DNA of 64,000 nucleotides from Clitopilus passeckerianus. Its lineage: Eukaryota > Basidiomycota > Agaricomycetes > Agaricales > Entolomataceae. Below the pieces are notes generated by a model. The model was not told where the DNA came from. It was given only the letters and a program-made list of their open reading frames with translations, and did no database searches. Below are positions 33,958 through 44,770 of this stretch, piece by piece (position 1 is the stretch's first letter; each line of letters starts with the position of its first letter). The DNA lies in the NCBI GenBank assembly GCA_944990035.1, contig CALYLX010000121.1:310001-374000 (forward strand), read 5' to 3'. Made by a program: the position numbers and the translations under genes.

Positions 33958-36900
33958 GCTGGCTTAAACTTTGTTGTCTTGGTGGTGGTAAGAGTCAGAA
34001 GCCAAGATGTTACAAGCAATTTATATGACTTGTTCGCGTTCTTTGTCGTGATGGGTCTGGAACCGAAGTCGTATTTTAGGAGAAATTCCGCGCCAACGTT
34101 CAACTTTAACTTTTGAATTCAAAGTCAATTGTTTTTCCAAAGAAACGTTGTGAAGCAGAGAGGATGAAGCGAAGCATTGGCTGGCTGAACGGTTTTTGTG
34201 TGCCAGCGGACGTCATGGCGGAGATGAAGCGTAGTAATTGTTCACGCGAGATCTGACAACATTCTACGATTTACGTGGACACGAACACGATACAACTAAC
34301 ATGGACACACAATAACAGCTTACGGGGTTGCAAAGCTCAATACAATTCATACCATTCAGAGACCAAAGGTGTAACTGAATCGTGCACAAAGCGCTTAACA
34401 GACCCACAAACCAGTGTTATAGGGGTCCAGGGACAGGCAAGGAACACAGTCTTGATTGCCTATGTGGCGAACCGGCGTTCTTCTTCGCTGCGGCGCCATA
34501 TCTGGAAACTTCCACATCCAAAGACCGAAGTGATGCTGGTACTAGCGTCTACCTTGGTGCTGGGAAGAGATCTGGAAAGTTCCAGTCCGATGTCGGTGCT
34601 CAGCGGCCTATGAATTACGACAAAGATCAGAAAGGTGAAAAATTTGTTAGACAAAGGTTCTACCTTGTTTAGGTAGGGGAATTTTCACCCAGAAGATGAC
34701 ACAGGCAGCCAATATAAAGGTGGGACTGGCACACATCCATTAAACACTGGGATTGCTTCGACAGTTGTGTGTCTGATGGTATGGGATATCTCCTCTTCGC
34801 GCGGTGCTATCATGCACGCGTTTGCAGCCAGCTACTGTGTATGATTATTAGATTCCATATCCGTCGGAGAAAATCAACATGAAAGGTCCTACATGTAATC
34901 CAATGCAGTGGCTTCTTGAAAGACCAGCCTTCCAAAGACGCACAAATCCACCATAAAAGGGCAAAATCACTGGCCGGTTATGCTAGAAAAGAAGCCGGTG
35001 GGCGTTAGTTTGCCTGAAAGATGGATATAAAGGGTAAGCCTGACTCACGTTTTCTACAGCTGGTCGAAAGCAAGGGCCCGAAAGCTGTTTGTTGCAAAAG
35101 CTAGCGAGGTCATTGTGTGTACACTGAAGCTCCTTGGGTCTTCACGCAATGAATTAAACGCCTCAGAGGTAGACTTTCAAACACCGAGATTTGTGTAAAA
35201 GCTCATTTTATCTATTCACGATATAGGAGGACGAGCGAAACAACACAGTATGAGCAGGACGTGATGGTGAAGAACGGAAATTCAGAAATCGCTGAGGTTC
35301 AGCCAAACGGCCTGATATAGTAGCACTTTCTCACGCTAAGCCCAGGCCAAAACCCGGGTTCTGGTGACTTGGTCCAATGTTCTTGCTCATAACCACTGGG
35401 CAAGCCACTGAGATGACTTGAGGCAACGCTTCGAAGTATACACTGTGCTAGCTGCTGTGATACCCCGATCCAAGGACTGAATAACTGATCTCCTCCGCTT
35501 GAAACTGCTTCAAGGAACAAAGTAGCTGATTGTTAGAGGCTTAATTGGTAGGTGGGGCCGATTCTTAGTATTAGATGCCAGTTCAACCACCAGTTACTTA
35601 CTGGGAGTCGAGCTCGTGCTTGGACTGGTGAATACTGCCACAAAGAGATAGTGCGCAGGACACCAGGACTCACTATAGATTCTCTTGGTTTAGTCCCGGG
35701 CAAAAGTTTGTTCGAAGGCTTACGGATGTTGTTGCGCTCGACGTCAACATTGTGTCATACCAATTTCGTGACATGATTCTCTCCGTCACCTCTCCTCACA
35801 TCAGGAAAGGCGGTCAATGAGCGTCTGTTCTGTTCTACTCTAGACCTGACCTATGAACTGGCTTATCATCTTATTGGGACGCTTCTAGAACGTGCCTTAC
35901 CCCGATTGGTCGTGATTGCGAATTAGGAGGCAGTGGCTTGTGAAGAAATGTGTTGCAACTCGTGCGTATTATGGTAGGCATTTTCTCCACTACAAATGAG
36001 TATAAACTAAGCATGCTTCTTCTGTGGGGTACGTGCTTCTAGCTTGAGCTCCCTCCATCCACTCTTAATTAATTTACAGTTTTCTCTTGATTTCCTGGGA
36101 GAATGGTTGTCCCTTCAAATCACTGGCACCGGCTGTGTCCATAATATAGCACACGCCGAACACGAGCCGCAGGTACAAAGCAACCTATCTCTGAAAAATG
36201 TTTGTCACAAGACCAGACCACTCATTGGCACCGAAACCTTTTCCAGCTTGGTCGTTGAGCTTCGGAAGGCCTCAGGTTAGGTTTCCAAAAGGAAAAGAAG
36301 ACGTTCGTAACTTCGACAAATCGTCAGAAGCCAACAGCCCTGAAGAATCGAGAAGGTAATCTCGGAAAAAAATGTCATGAAGAAAGTCCTTCTGGCCTGT
36401 CCCCCGGACATGCTGCGAACCTCTGTACACGAGCTACTCGTCGCCGGCAAAACCTCCCACATGGAGCCTCAACGCACTCGCAAATTTGAAGCTGTGCACC
36501 GACCTCCATTGACCGATGTCTCCCCCAGATCTCTGCAACGTTGAAGACGCCTTCGAGGGCCCCTTGCGATCTTCTCGGACTGATAATCGGATGTTGGTCT
36601 GGATGAAGCAATATTACGACCTGGATGGATGTGATAGGTGAAGAGAAGAGGGGAGACAGGGTCAATGTAGGATGAGCCAGGAGGAATTTAACGCCTCGGG
36701 CCGTGCAAGATAGGTTTTATATACATTCCTTCAAGTATACTTCTGTTCGATTAGTACAAGTTTCCTCGAATCAAACAACTTCCAAACCTACTTGAATGAG
36801 ATCGAGAGCAAAGTCTGGATATTTCATGGAGAATCTCGAGTGCATGGTCTGAAGCATGTTCGGCTCCTTTAATCTCAGGTTGCCTTCGATGCCGACCTCT

Positions 36901-37059
36901 GATACGCGCATGTTCCTTTGTAATGTCGAGAAAGTCAAGACGGCGAGTCAATCAAAACTGGCAATCAGTTTGTAACACCTGGTAAGCCTCATGGCTCAAC
37001 TTTTCTTTGTTATAACCGAAGCCGACTCATTATGCCTCCATAGCTCGTCCTGACGTATT
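33958..37059. other. Gene-poor stretch of 3.1 kb
   Basis: Short frames only, no family motifs. An isolated TATAAAG near 34716 precedes no convincing gene. No RNA genes or transposon ends seen. Confidence 0.45.
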
Positions 37060-38406
37060 ATGGCGCCCAGCCAGCTCAGACTTTGTGAAAGGCTGCTTCT
37101 GCTGCGATTGTGTGGACAGACTAGCGGTTTTGAAGGTCCCCGATGGGATTTGCTGCAGGGTCCCTCAGGCGCTATCAAAAACGACACCAGAACAGAGTTG
37201 GCGATACTCAATGCGATATGTCTCTTCCTGCAGACAGACGAGGACGGAGATCGAGTCGCTGCAGCCCTTGACAGAGACTATGCCCCTCCAAAACTCGTCC
37301 TTGCGCGCTCAATCCCCGTCACCCAAGCTCACATTGATACGGCACACGAATTCCTCTCGCTGATACAGGATTCAAAGGGAGAGAAGCTGATCAGGGCTAC
37401 TTTCCACATTGTACGTCGCAATCGACTGGGATATGTGGAGGCGAAGATACGTCATATCCACGAGGCCTTGCTTACATTTTACACTGGACCTGCATCCTGT
37501 CCTCGGGAATTGGCTGAGTACGAGCCACTTACCAACCTCCAGGAGGAGTTTCCCGCAGCAGTTGCGTTTCTAAACGACCTGTACCCTGAACCACAGGAGA
37601 AACCAGCAGCCAAGGACATCGTGTTCTCCCTCTTACAGCGGTTGACAGACCTGTCTTCCGAGAATTTCAGCGACATGGATGAGGAGAAAGCATTGGACAC
37701 TTTTCTGGCCCTGTTGAATGGTGGGAGGCTCCTTCGACACGCCCGCCTATTCCAGAGCTGGGCCACATTTGTTCCAGATTCCGGCCTGCGCCAGAGCTTA
37801 GACGATATTCTGCAGTACGCCAATGTTGTTCATATCTACAACGCTATTAAACGCTGGTATCCGACTGGGGACATGCCCATTCGTTGGATTCATATTACGG
37901 AGGAAGATCGATACCACCAAGAGATCCTAGATTTACCCCACGAACCCACCTCCATAATTGCACATACCCTCTGCACATCAGTCGAATCTGAACCCTGCAC
38001 ATCTCTCTGCACAGATCATCCAGATGTGCAGGAACGCTGGGATAAACACCGAACTGTCCATACCCGACTTCATCCAGAAATGCAGATCGTTCTCGACCTC
38101 AGCTACTTTACCATACATTTCCCCCCAACATTTGGGAGATACCCACAACGGGCAGTTGGCCTAAGTGGGGAAAGTTGTGTGTGCTGCGTACATTGGATCA
38201 ATGTATTCAACCTGATGTCATGCATGCGTTGGACCCTGAGCAATTCTGACAGCCCCGCGCCTTTAGATGAAACGTGGAGGGGTGCAGGCAAGAAGCTGTT
38301 GGATGAGGTTATGGGACCCAGGGGCACATTCACGCCTGATCGGCAAGTCTTTGACTTTGTTCGTTCGTTGATGCTGCAGAAATTCGATAGATTACCAGAC
38401 TGGTGA
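37060..38406 (+). CDS. OTT_1508-like nucleic-acid deaminase family protein
   Basis: Single-exon frame of 448 residues. The C-terminal third carries the zinc-binding pattern of the OTT_1508-like deaminase family common in mushrooms: a His-Pro-Glu triad (H338, E340 within LHPEMQIVL) and, about 35 residues on, a CxxC pair (C373, C376 within SGESCVCCVHW). These match the HxE and PCxxC motifs of the cytidine-deaminase superfamily. The tail (KKLLDEVMGPRGTF) also fits fungal members. The N-terminal 330 residues are helical and unrecognised, as is usual for these proteins. The family is thought to act in host defence or allorecognition because of its mosaic domain partners, but substrates are unknown. 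The first 40 residues are compositionally odd, so the true start may lie elsewhere or use an upstream exon. Confidence 0.72.
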   Translation: MAPSQLRLCERLLLLRLCGQTSGFEGPRWDLLQGPSGAIKNDTRTELAILNAICLFLQTDEDGDRVAAALDRDYAPPKLVLARSIPVTQAHIDTAHEFLSLIQDSKGEKLIRATFHIVRRNRLGYVEAKIRHIHEALLTFYTGPASCPRELAEYEPLTNLQEEFPAAVAFLNDLYPEPQEKPAAKDIVFSLLQRLTDLSSENFSDMDEEKALDTFLALLNGGRLLRHARLFQSWATFVPDSGLRQSLDDILQYANVVHIYNAIKRWYPTGDMPIRWIHITEEDRYHQEILDLPHEPTSIIAHTLCTSVESEPCTSLCTDHPDVQERWDKHRTVHTRLHPEMQIVLDLSYFTIHFPPTFGRYPQRAVGLSGESCVCCVHWINVFNLMSCMRWTLSNSDSPAPLDETWRGAGKKLLDEVMGPRGTFTPDRQVFDFVRSLMLQKFDRLPDW

Positions 38407-38612
38407 AAGGACGGCGAAAGACATTCACGATCGATACTATACTAGATGAGGTCAAGCGGGCTGGCCCTCATAGGTAGAGATCTACAGCAGAGATCTAGAG
38501 TACCTAACAAGAAATCCTCCCTGGTTGATGTTACATACAAACGGGTTGAACACCTGAATACAGTACAAACAAATGGAATAGAGAGATCTCCAAACAACGA
38601 AATTCTGTCTGC

Positions 38613-41600
38613 TCATCGATTCAACCCCATTTTGAGAAGAGCCCCGACAATGTCCACTTCATCCCATCGAGGATCAGGTGAATTGCCATTAGGAGCAGAG
38701 TTCTTCCTCCTTTGGATATAGGCCAGGGAATTCCTGAAATGTCTTATGATCATTTCAGGTGTCTGGACTCCCTCAATGAGGCCGGGAGGAGCACGTTGTG
38801 ATGGGTGTACGTCTGGTGAGGAGACGTTGTCGATGCTTTGAGAAATCAGCTCAACCAAGCTGTTCACGAATTTCGCGGCAACCTGTTAGAGAGGTGTGTC
38901 AGTGATCCAAAGTAGAGTTCCATGGGGCTTGGTGCTTACAGCAGGTGCTCCACGGTCGAAGTAGTAAAGGTATTGATCCAAGGTATCACAATAGAGTTGG
39001 ACAGTGACAATCTCCTCGATGGCGGAATTTGCAATCCGTAATGATTTCTGCAAGCACTCAAGGACGCGTTTGCTATCTTGGTAAGGATACTTTCCAACAT
39101 AACATCAGTATTCAAACGGGCTCTCATGAAGCGAATATACTTACAGCTTTGACGGTGTTTTCCCCGTCCACGTCCTCCTGAGCAGGTTTCTCAGAGACCT
39201 CCTTCTTCTTAGCTTCTTCGTCCTCGCCTTCACCTTCCGCAGGCTGGGGAGCTTCTTGCCACCATAAATGGCTAGCGAGTCCGACAGCTGTCGCTTGATG
39301 ACTCTTCTTCAACAGCTTGGCGCCATGTAGCGCAGCCTTCGTGATCAGAGTGTCGTAATTGTCCACGCCGAAAACCTTTGCGCCGGCCAGCGTGCCAATG
39401 ATGAGAGTGATAGCTTGGAGCTGAGCACGAGACTCAGATATGCTATCCTCATACACGCTGAATGCTTGCACGTAGAAGTCGTAGGTGAGATCTTCGAATC
39501 CACACTCATCCGCGATCTGAGCGGAGAGAAGGAAGAGCCGAAGCGCAATCGTCGGTGCCTCAATTTGAGTGGCCAAAATAGAGGTGAGCTGTCGCACGAA
39601 TTTGAGAATGGTGGACACTCGGCTCTGCCAATCTTCCTCCATATGCTCCCTGTTCTTGTATCGTCTGCAGAGTTTGATGGAGGATGTGATGAGGGCGGGG
39701 AATGTGAAGCGCATACGCTCCCCTCCGAGGTCGAAATGTCTTCGCGCAACTTGGAGGAGTTCGTATTGTACGTCTAGGGACTCGGCTCGGAATAGATGAA
39801 CCATCCTTGCGACCCATCCCTGCTCTTCGGCCATCTCCTCTCGCTCTAGCGAGTACGGTCCCTGTCGCCTGATATCCTTAATATTGGCCTGCACTGCGGC
39901 AGGGTTTGCGTTGGCAGGATTCGAGTCGACCTGGTCCTTGATGAGGACGTGACACAGCTCCAGGACACCGTCGACATCTTCCGGAGTTTCGATGATAGTT
40001 TCGTTCTTCAGGACGGATGACACGATGGAATGGGCGATCGACCGTCGAGTAGAGAAAAGTTGTTTGGTGAGTAGGGGAACGTAGTTCGGTATCGCAAGTA
40101 GTGTCAGAACAGATTGGTAGGAGTTGATTGGGGCAACCAGTAAGGCTGCAAGGTTGGATGTTGTTTGAGGTGCGTGAAGATCAGGGCTATTGGCATATTG
40201 TAAGCTGGGATGTATGTGGTAAATGAACTAGACGAAATACCTCTCTGTGAACTCCTTGATCTTTTCCGCTGCAAAGGAGAGGATTTGATCCACATACTCC
40301 AGTCGATCGGGGTAACAGCTGAGGGAGAGGTTGGTAAGGGATACGAATAGAGCTGTGATGTCCTGAATTGACAGATCGGGTCGGGCCTATTGACAGAAAA
40401 TTATAAGTTCGGTTATTTTGAGCTTGTTAGAAGAAGGTAGGACTGACTTTGATAAGCTCGACAACTTGCTTCCAGAACACCTCAAACAACTGCACGTCCT
40501 CCGGAACGCCCCTGAACTTCCTCGCAGGGGAACCCTCCTTCTCCTTCCCTTTATTTCCATTAACTGGCACATCCACTATATCCACTATCGCCGGTCCAGC
40601 TGCTTCTGACAACGTCGGTGACGACACCACAGAATCCGCAGGCGTAGGTGACTGTGGTGTAGGAGGGACATCTTGTGATCCCCACTCATTGGCGGTATCC
40701 GACTCCGTGGTAGTGGGCGAGAGTGCGCGATACGCACCATTCTCGCGAGCACGAGCTTTCTGGACCTTGACTTTCTCCGCGAGACGCTTAGCAGCGGCTT
40801 CTTCTTGACGCTTGGTCTCCTCTGGGTCTTCGGTCTCGGCTTCGCGGGCGGCGTATGCTGCGAGCCTGTCGATAAGGGCAATTACGATCTGTTTGATGTT
40901 GACCTTGGGGTGGAGCTGGGCGGTGGCGGAAAGGAAGGGGCCAAGGGTGTGAAGGTGGAATTCGTCTGTGAATACCTGAAGGAAATAATTTTGAGCAAAT
41001 GAAGAGGTATGTCGGATGGTAAAGGGAGCTGACCTGGATTACGACTTCCATAAGGTATTCTTGAGCGATGACATCCTTGCAGTTTACAACTTGCTGCAAT
41101 ATGCTGGGCAGTATTGTTCGTTGATACATGTCCAGGTCGACACCGTCCAACTGGCTCAGGCGAACCAAGTTTGTGCCAACCAGAATCCTCAGCTCCCGAC
41201 GCTCCAGTTCACGCTTTTCCCTATCGCGTGAATGACCTTGATGTTGTAGGCGGACCCATAGTTTGTTCATCTCGATGAAGTTCGTCAGAACAAACGCAAT
41301 CGAGTCTTGCAGGCATCCACCAGGTCTGCCAAAGATGAGCTTTGAGCTGAAAATCAGAACGGCGTACATACCCTGGCTCCAGGCCCTCTGGAAGATGGTC
41401 TCTAGTTTGGCCACTGAGATAATGACGCAAGAAGAGACCACGGATAGGATGTAAAACGCCACGGGACATTTCCATCATGTCCTTCATTATCTCCTTCACC
41501 GGAGCATCTGGGACGGACATGTAAACAGAGCCCACTGTTATCATCAAGTAGAGACGGGGGATGATGTTGCCAGCATATTGGACTAGTTCGTAGAGGTCGG

Positions 41601-41981
41601 CCAAGTGGTGTCGGTTCTGTGTGTGCGCATCGTAGAGATAGTTGGAAAGGTGCCTTAGTGCATCGAATACGGCCATATCTGGGATGCGTGAGCTTCGGAT
41701 GAACATGGAAGAATCGGCCGCTTACAGAGTTCGTAATACTGCTTCGGCGACAGGGAAGAAGTCCGCAGCTCTGCCAGCATTGTACTTGCGCTCTTCAGCG
41801 CATCCATTAGCTCGTCAAGTTCCTAGAAATCCGCCCAATAATCAGCTCGTTAACCATATTTTGAAGAAGGCTGCGCACGTACCAGATGCCGCTTCATCTG
41901 CTGAACCTGGATTTTGACGGTATTAAGGGCTTCAGGAAGTCCCTTGACCTCCTCAGGAGGCTGCTGCACCACGGTGGCCAT
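38613..41981 (-). CDS. VPS35: Vps35, retromer cargo-selective subunit
   Basis: Alpha-solenoid core of retromer, which with Vps26 and Vps29 recycles cargo from endosomes to Golgi or plasma membrane. Nine exons (41981-41883, 41822-41726, 41678-41372, 41325-41034, 40975-40448, 40386-40241, 40186-39145, 39089-38940, 38882-38613) sum to 2931 nt, 976 residues. The Vps26-binding motif PRLYLM is present in the third exon. Other family signatures: [38 protein letters not shown] and, near the C-terminus, [17 protein letters not shown] plus [18 protein letters not shown] low-complexity S/T/P insertion of about 60 residues lies in the fifth exon. Start at the first ATG ([11 protein letters not shown]) in the exon preceding the conserved N-terminal helices. 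Confidence 0.95.
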
Positions 41982-42420
41982 TGTTGACTGCCTCAAGGAT
42001 AACTTTACTGCAGCAAAACGGACAAGCTAGCGCCTAGGACTGTGGAACCTGTGTCGGGATGATGTACGTTCACCACAGCGTTTGTTTGGCTCAACTTTGG
42101 TTAGCTGCCCGAATTGGTAATCCTCCATCCCTGCGGTTACCATCGTTGAACATTCCGCTGTAGGTTTCGCTGTTGGCAATGGTCTTTGTAGTTGGCGCGA
42201 TGTTCAAACATGTCGCCTTTGAACGAATTAGGCTTGACAGGATTATCTCGCTTAAAATCACAGAATGAGCCTTGAGGCTGCCTCACTTTTGTCTTCCGTA
42301 ATCTCCAGAAACTCCTCCCTGAAAACGTTTCATTGTCAACCGTCATCTTGTCTTTACAACAATAGCTTCTGAGAAGAAACCAAAAGCCGTCCTGAGTATA
42401 ACACAGTTTTCTATACTCAA

Positions 42421-42492
42421 GGTTGAATGGTCTAGTGGTTATGATCTCTGTCTCACACACAGAGGGTCTCCAGTTCGATCCTGGATTCAACC
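42421..42492 (+). tRNA. tRNA-Val (anticodon CAC)
   Basis: 72-nt cloverleaf: acceptor GGTTGAA/TTCAACC, D arm GTC..GAT with TAGTGGTTAT loop, anticodon stem TCTGT/ACAGA with loop CTCACAC (anticodon CAC, decodes GUG), and T arm TCCAG-TTCGATC-CTGGA. All stems are perfect. No intron and no encoded CCA beyond chance. Confidence 0.95.
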
Positions 42493-42494
42493 AA

Positions 42495-42500
42495 TTTTTT
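42495..42500 (+). terminator. Pol III terminator of the tRNA-Val gene
   Basis: Run of six T two bases after the tRNA 3' end. Confidence 0.85.
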
Positions 42501-43295
42501 CTTTTCCTTCCTTCGACCTTGGCCACGCCCAAGATCATGTGGAGCCAATCCTATACAGCAATAATCAAGTTGACCTGACGTGGATGAGCTCGAAACCCCA
42601 GGAAGATAGACTGTTCAGACGTGATTGCTTTGCTCGAAGACACATCCATTGCCTCATCGCCTCTCGCTGACATTGGCCATCGCTAATGGCACCTGCACCA
42701 CGACTAATCAAGGTGAGCCCTGTGACTGCTTTATTCAAGTTGGAACTGGTTGATAACGTCGCCAACTTCGCACAGTGGCTCGGGACCATCCCCGTTACAG
42801 CATCGTGATTTTGCCAAACCTGTTGATTATTGGGTTCAATCCTGAACTATACCAACTTTTTCCTTCTTTTGTCAAGGGTCAACGTCGTTCCTCCCCATCT
42901 ATGAATGCACCGACTTCGTACTCGCACTGGACCCTTGGTTTGGTTTGTTCTAGTCAAGAGGAGAATATCGACGAATCGGAGGCAACCTCTGTATTTTGAT
43001 GACCATCTTGCGCACACTGAAGACGAGAGTCCAAGGGGATGGTAGGCGCGGGGAATGCTTATTGCCAGCCTGAGCGCGTACAAAAGCAACCAGATATGCA
43101 GTTCTTACGGAACAAAATACCAAACTAAAATTACAAGTTGGATGGAAACTGGACGAAAACAAAGGGAGAAAATGAATGCAATTGCGGGTATACGAGCGCG
43201 TTGTGGAAAGAAGATGTCTATAGGAAGTGCTTGGTATCAAATTTTGTAAAAGTCTGTCGAGAACAATGAGGGACCCGATTGCCCTACCAGACCCG
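42501..43295. other. Stretch between the tRNA and the 422-aa gene
   Basis: About 800 bp with no motif-bearing frame on either strand. Confidence 0.4.
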
Positions 43296-44770
43296 TTAGA
43301 TGGCCAACTCGTCGAATCTTATAACCAGAGGCTCTGATGCCCCTTCCTGGTTCTTCTCCTTGGATAAATTGCTGAAAAGATTTAGAGTCAGATTCCTAAG
43401 AGAGCTTCGTTTGAAGGCTTACCAGTACGCTTTTATCAGAGCATTGATCAAGGGGGTGAATGTCTTCTGAACCGAAGCGACAACTTTGTCCATCTTCAGT
43501 TCCCGATTCGTCAAGAAATAAAGGCCGATGATTCCCATGAGCTGGAGATGCCCGATATCCCCAGAGTCAATCCTATCGGTGTTGGAGGGATCATGGATCG
43601 GGTATGTGAGCTGCCCCCTTCTGAACGCGCTGTCCATGATAAATGCCGCTGCCTTCTTGGATGTGAGCGCGCTTGTGATGGCCTGTAAAAATAACATATC
43701 GATTCATAGTGCAAGGATGTGAGTGAGGTTCAGGCTCACCTGGACTAATGGTTCATACTCTTCAGAGGTTAAACGGTGAACGGCGCTTGCAGTCGCGTCT
43801 CTGATATAGAGAGAAGCGTGTTGCTCGCCAACCCATGCCACCTGCTTGAGCATCTCGAGGCCCTTGTAGAATCCGAGCCCGTCCCAGCCAAGGTCAAAAG
43901 AAGGAAGGTCAACCCAGAAATTTTCGTCGGCGAGGGCTCCATGGAATGCAGTGTTCATCTCGGCCTCAAGAGAGTCGTCTTTCCAAGGTAAGAAAACCGG
44001 CCCAACAGTACTTGCGTCTTCACTGGAAGTGAAAGCGGAAACAAGATTCGATGCGGCTTCTTCGGCCTCTTCAAGAGCTGCTACGGATGAGGGACTCGGG
44101 AGTCTCCTTTTGGTGCTGACTATCCGTAAAACTGAGTCGTGACACCGCCAGGTGACTAAGTCGGTCCTCTCAACAAAATCGTCGATTGACCACAGAGCGC
44201 GGCGCGGAGACAGCGCCGACGGGGTGCTACCAGGCTGGGAGAAAGATGCTGAGCAAATTTTGGGCTTCAAGGTTGGTTGCGTACCTTCCAACTGCAAAGA
44301 CGACAAATGCGGACAAGAATGTATGCGCAATTTCATACAAGTCGCTGTAATGGTCTTCGTAGTTCGCCCCAAAAACATATGCAAAGGCGGTGACATCTGC
44401 GCTGTTCATTCCGGAGCTCGTAAGATAGAATTTCTGAGCATCCAACGAAGTTAGGGCCTCGTAGAGAGCCTGTTCGAGTGGTGTAAGTATGCGAGGACGA
44501 GGAACTGACAAACATAAATGCGCATACAGTCAGGTTTTCGAAGGACAGGTCTTTGCATTTGTCGATGCAGTACTCGCAAGCGACGGCTTTGAAACATTCT
44601 AGCCCTCTAGAAAGGAACCTTTGGTATTCCTGAAGCTTTTCATCACAGAGCAGTTGCCCTCCAATAGCAGTCGCGTGACAAGAGAGGCTTGCCCATGAGG
44701 GGCAATCTTTTTTTTGATACTTCACGAGCGTTGCGAACTCCATTATCGAGAGATTGGCAATTGTGACCAT
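43296..44770 (-). CDS. Unknown 422-residue protein
   Basis: Exons 44770-44510, 44469-44285, 44226-43740, 43682-43423 and 43371-43296 sum to 1269 nt, 422 residues, closing in frame, so the gene is almost certainly real. I recognise no family. The sequence looks soluble and helical, with a Cys-rich N-terminal part (CFKAVACEYCIDKCKDL), a hydrophobic helix ending FLSAFVVFAVG, an acidic centre (ALEEAEEAASNLVSAF) and a C-terminus with AFIMDSAFRRGQLTYPI and LQLMGIIGLYFLTNREL. No signal peptide. It may be a helical-repeat protein. The third exon requires the acceptor ending TGGTAG. Confidence 0.75.

Noticed and set aside
42831..42855. TTCAATCC text resembling a tRNA T loop
   Set aside because: No flanking stems or cloverleaf; only the gene at 42421 folds as a tRNA.
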